Assembly: GCA_017988355.1 (NCBI GenBank)
Contig: JAGNRX010000070.1
Coordinates: forward strand, 1 to 6,430
DNA length: 6,430 bases
From: Bacteroidales bacterium
GTDB taxonomy: Bacteria; Bacteroidota; Bacteroidia; Bacteroidales; P3
Reading direction: 5' to 3'
Positions 5,999-6,430 of the stretch are shown piece by piece. Both the position numbers and the translations under genes were made by a program. Position 1 is the first letter of the stretch; each line of letters opens with the position of its first letter. The notes under the pieces were generated by a model that had not been told where the DNA came from, did not search any database, and worked only from the letters and a program-made list of their open reading frames with translations.

Positions 5999-6430
5999 CT
6001 ATTTCTTTTTTAATAATTCTTCAATAACATCAAGTATTCTTTGGTCTGCGTCCCTTATTCCCAACTTCTTAATATTATCGCTTAAAATGTTTTGCACATC
6101 CTGATCTTTCAAAAGCATATCCAATTGCTCAATAAGCATTTCCCTTGATTCAACATCCCTAACTAATATTCCAGCATTCTTATTAACCAAAGCCATAGCA
6201 TTCTTTGTTTGATGGTCTTCTGAAACATTAGGACTTGGAACTAATATTGTAGGTTTGCCAATAACACAAAGTTCAGAAATGGCAATTGCACCAGCTCTTG
6301 AAACAATAACATCAGCCATACTATAAGCTAAATCCATTTCATAAATAAAATCAAATACTTTAATATTATTTGAATTAAACCCAGAAGCCTCTTGCTTAGC
6401 CTTATCAAAATAGTTCTTACCTGTTTGCCA
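5999..6430 (-). CDS. murG: MurG N-acetylglucosaminyltransferase, C-terminal fragment
   Basis: MurG transfers GlcNAc from UDP-GlcNAc to lipid I, making lipid II on the inner face of the membrane. The frame is open to the window edge, so the gene starts outside; the ATG at 6337 is internal. The 143 visible residues begin WQTGKNYF, a segment of the C-terminal GT-B domain. They include SRAGAIAISEL (44-54), the loop that contacts the UDP moiety, with Glu53. VPSPNVSEDHQTKNA (64-78) corresponds to the VP...DxQ..NA sugar-nucleotide segment of the family and has Gln74. The last 50 residues are a charged helical tail ending in Lys-Lys-Lys. It is the most upstream dcw gene visible; 35 nt of A/T-rich sequence separate it from murC, with no promoter or terminator seen, so co-transcription is likely. 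Confidence 0.95.
   Translation of the reverse strand, partial: WQTGKNYFDKAKQEASGFNSNNIKVFDFIYEMDLAYSMADVIVSRAGAIAISELCVIGKPTILVPSPNVSEDHQTKNAMALVNKNAGILVRDVESREMLIEQLDMLLKDQDVQNILSDNIKKLGIRDADQRILDVIEELLKKK

Noticed and set aside
5999..6337. A free-standing 112-residue gene starting at ATG 6337
   Set aside because: The frame is open to the window edge and the upstream residues (WQTGKNYF and following) match MurG, so that ATG is internal to a truncated murG.

Overview
The window looks like ordinary chromosome of an AT-rich member of the Bacteroidota, probably Bacteroidales. Four things point there. The FtsZ begins MLQFE.PK and carries the phylum-style C-terminal TPAY block followed by an extra tail. 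The gene order is murG-murC-ftsQ-ftsA-ftsZ. Start codons are preceded by A/T-rich leaders without Shine-Dalgarno sequences. A GTACCTTTAC element upstream of ftsZ resembles the Bacteroidota -7 box (TAnnTTTG). No genus can be named from this sequence alone.

Layout. Positions 1-354 (+) hold the last 117 codons of a Cu+-type P1B ATPase (CopA-like). Positions 355-543 form a convergent intergenic gap. It holds an exact six-unit, 21-bp-period array (359-484), followed at once by a hairpin plus T-tract (485-515) that reads as the terminator of the minus-strand operon. The rest is the distal half of a division and cell wall (dcw) cluster on the minus strand, in transcription order: murG (3' end only, 5999-6430), murC (4620-5963), ftsQ (3764-4615), ftsA (2398-3741) and ftsZ (544-2256). 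Gaps are 35, 4, 22 and 141 nt. The 141-nt gap before ftsZ is the only one large enough for regulation. It holds a promoter-like element and a perfect 6-bp inverted repeat just upstream of it.

How the genes work together. MurG makes lipid II from lipid I, and MurC adds the first L-alanine to UDP-MurNAc. FtsQ is the periplasmic scaffold of the divisome. FtsA tethers FtsZ to the membrane, and FtsZ is the GTP-driven ring polymer. The metal ATPase is an unrelated convergent neighbour.

No undescribed multi-gene system is visible; the genes are conserved housekeeping genes. The least explained element is the 21-bp-period GCGTAT array between the convergent genes. Next are sequence oddities in FtsZ (an acidic loop insertion, a Ser in the T7 synergy loop and a very long linker) and the inverted repeat upstream of ftsZ.
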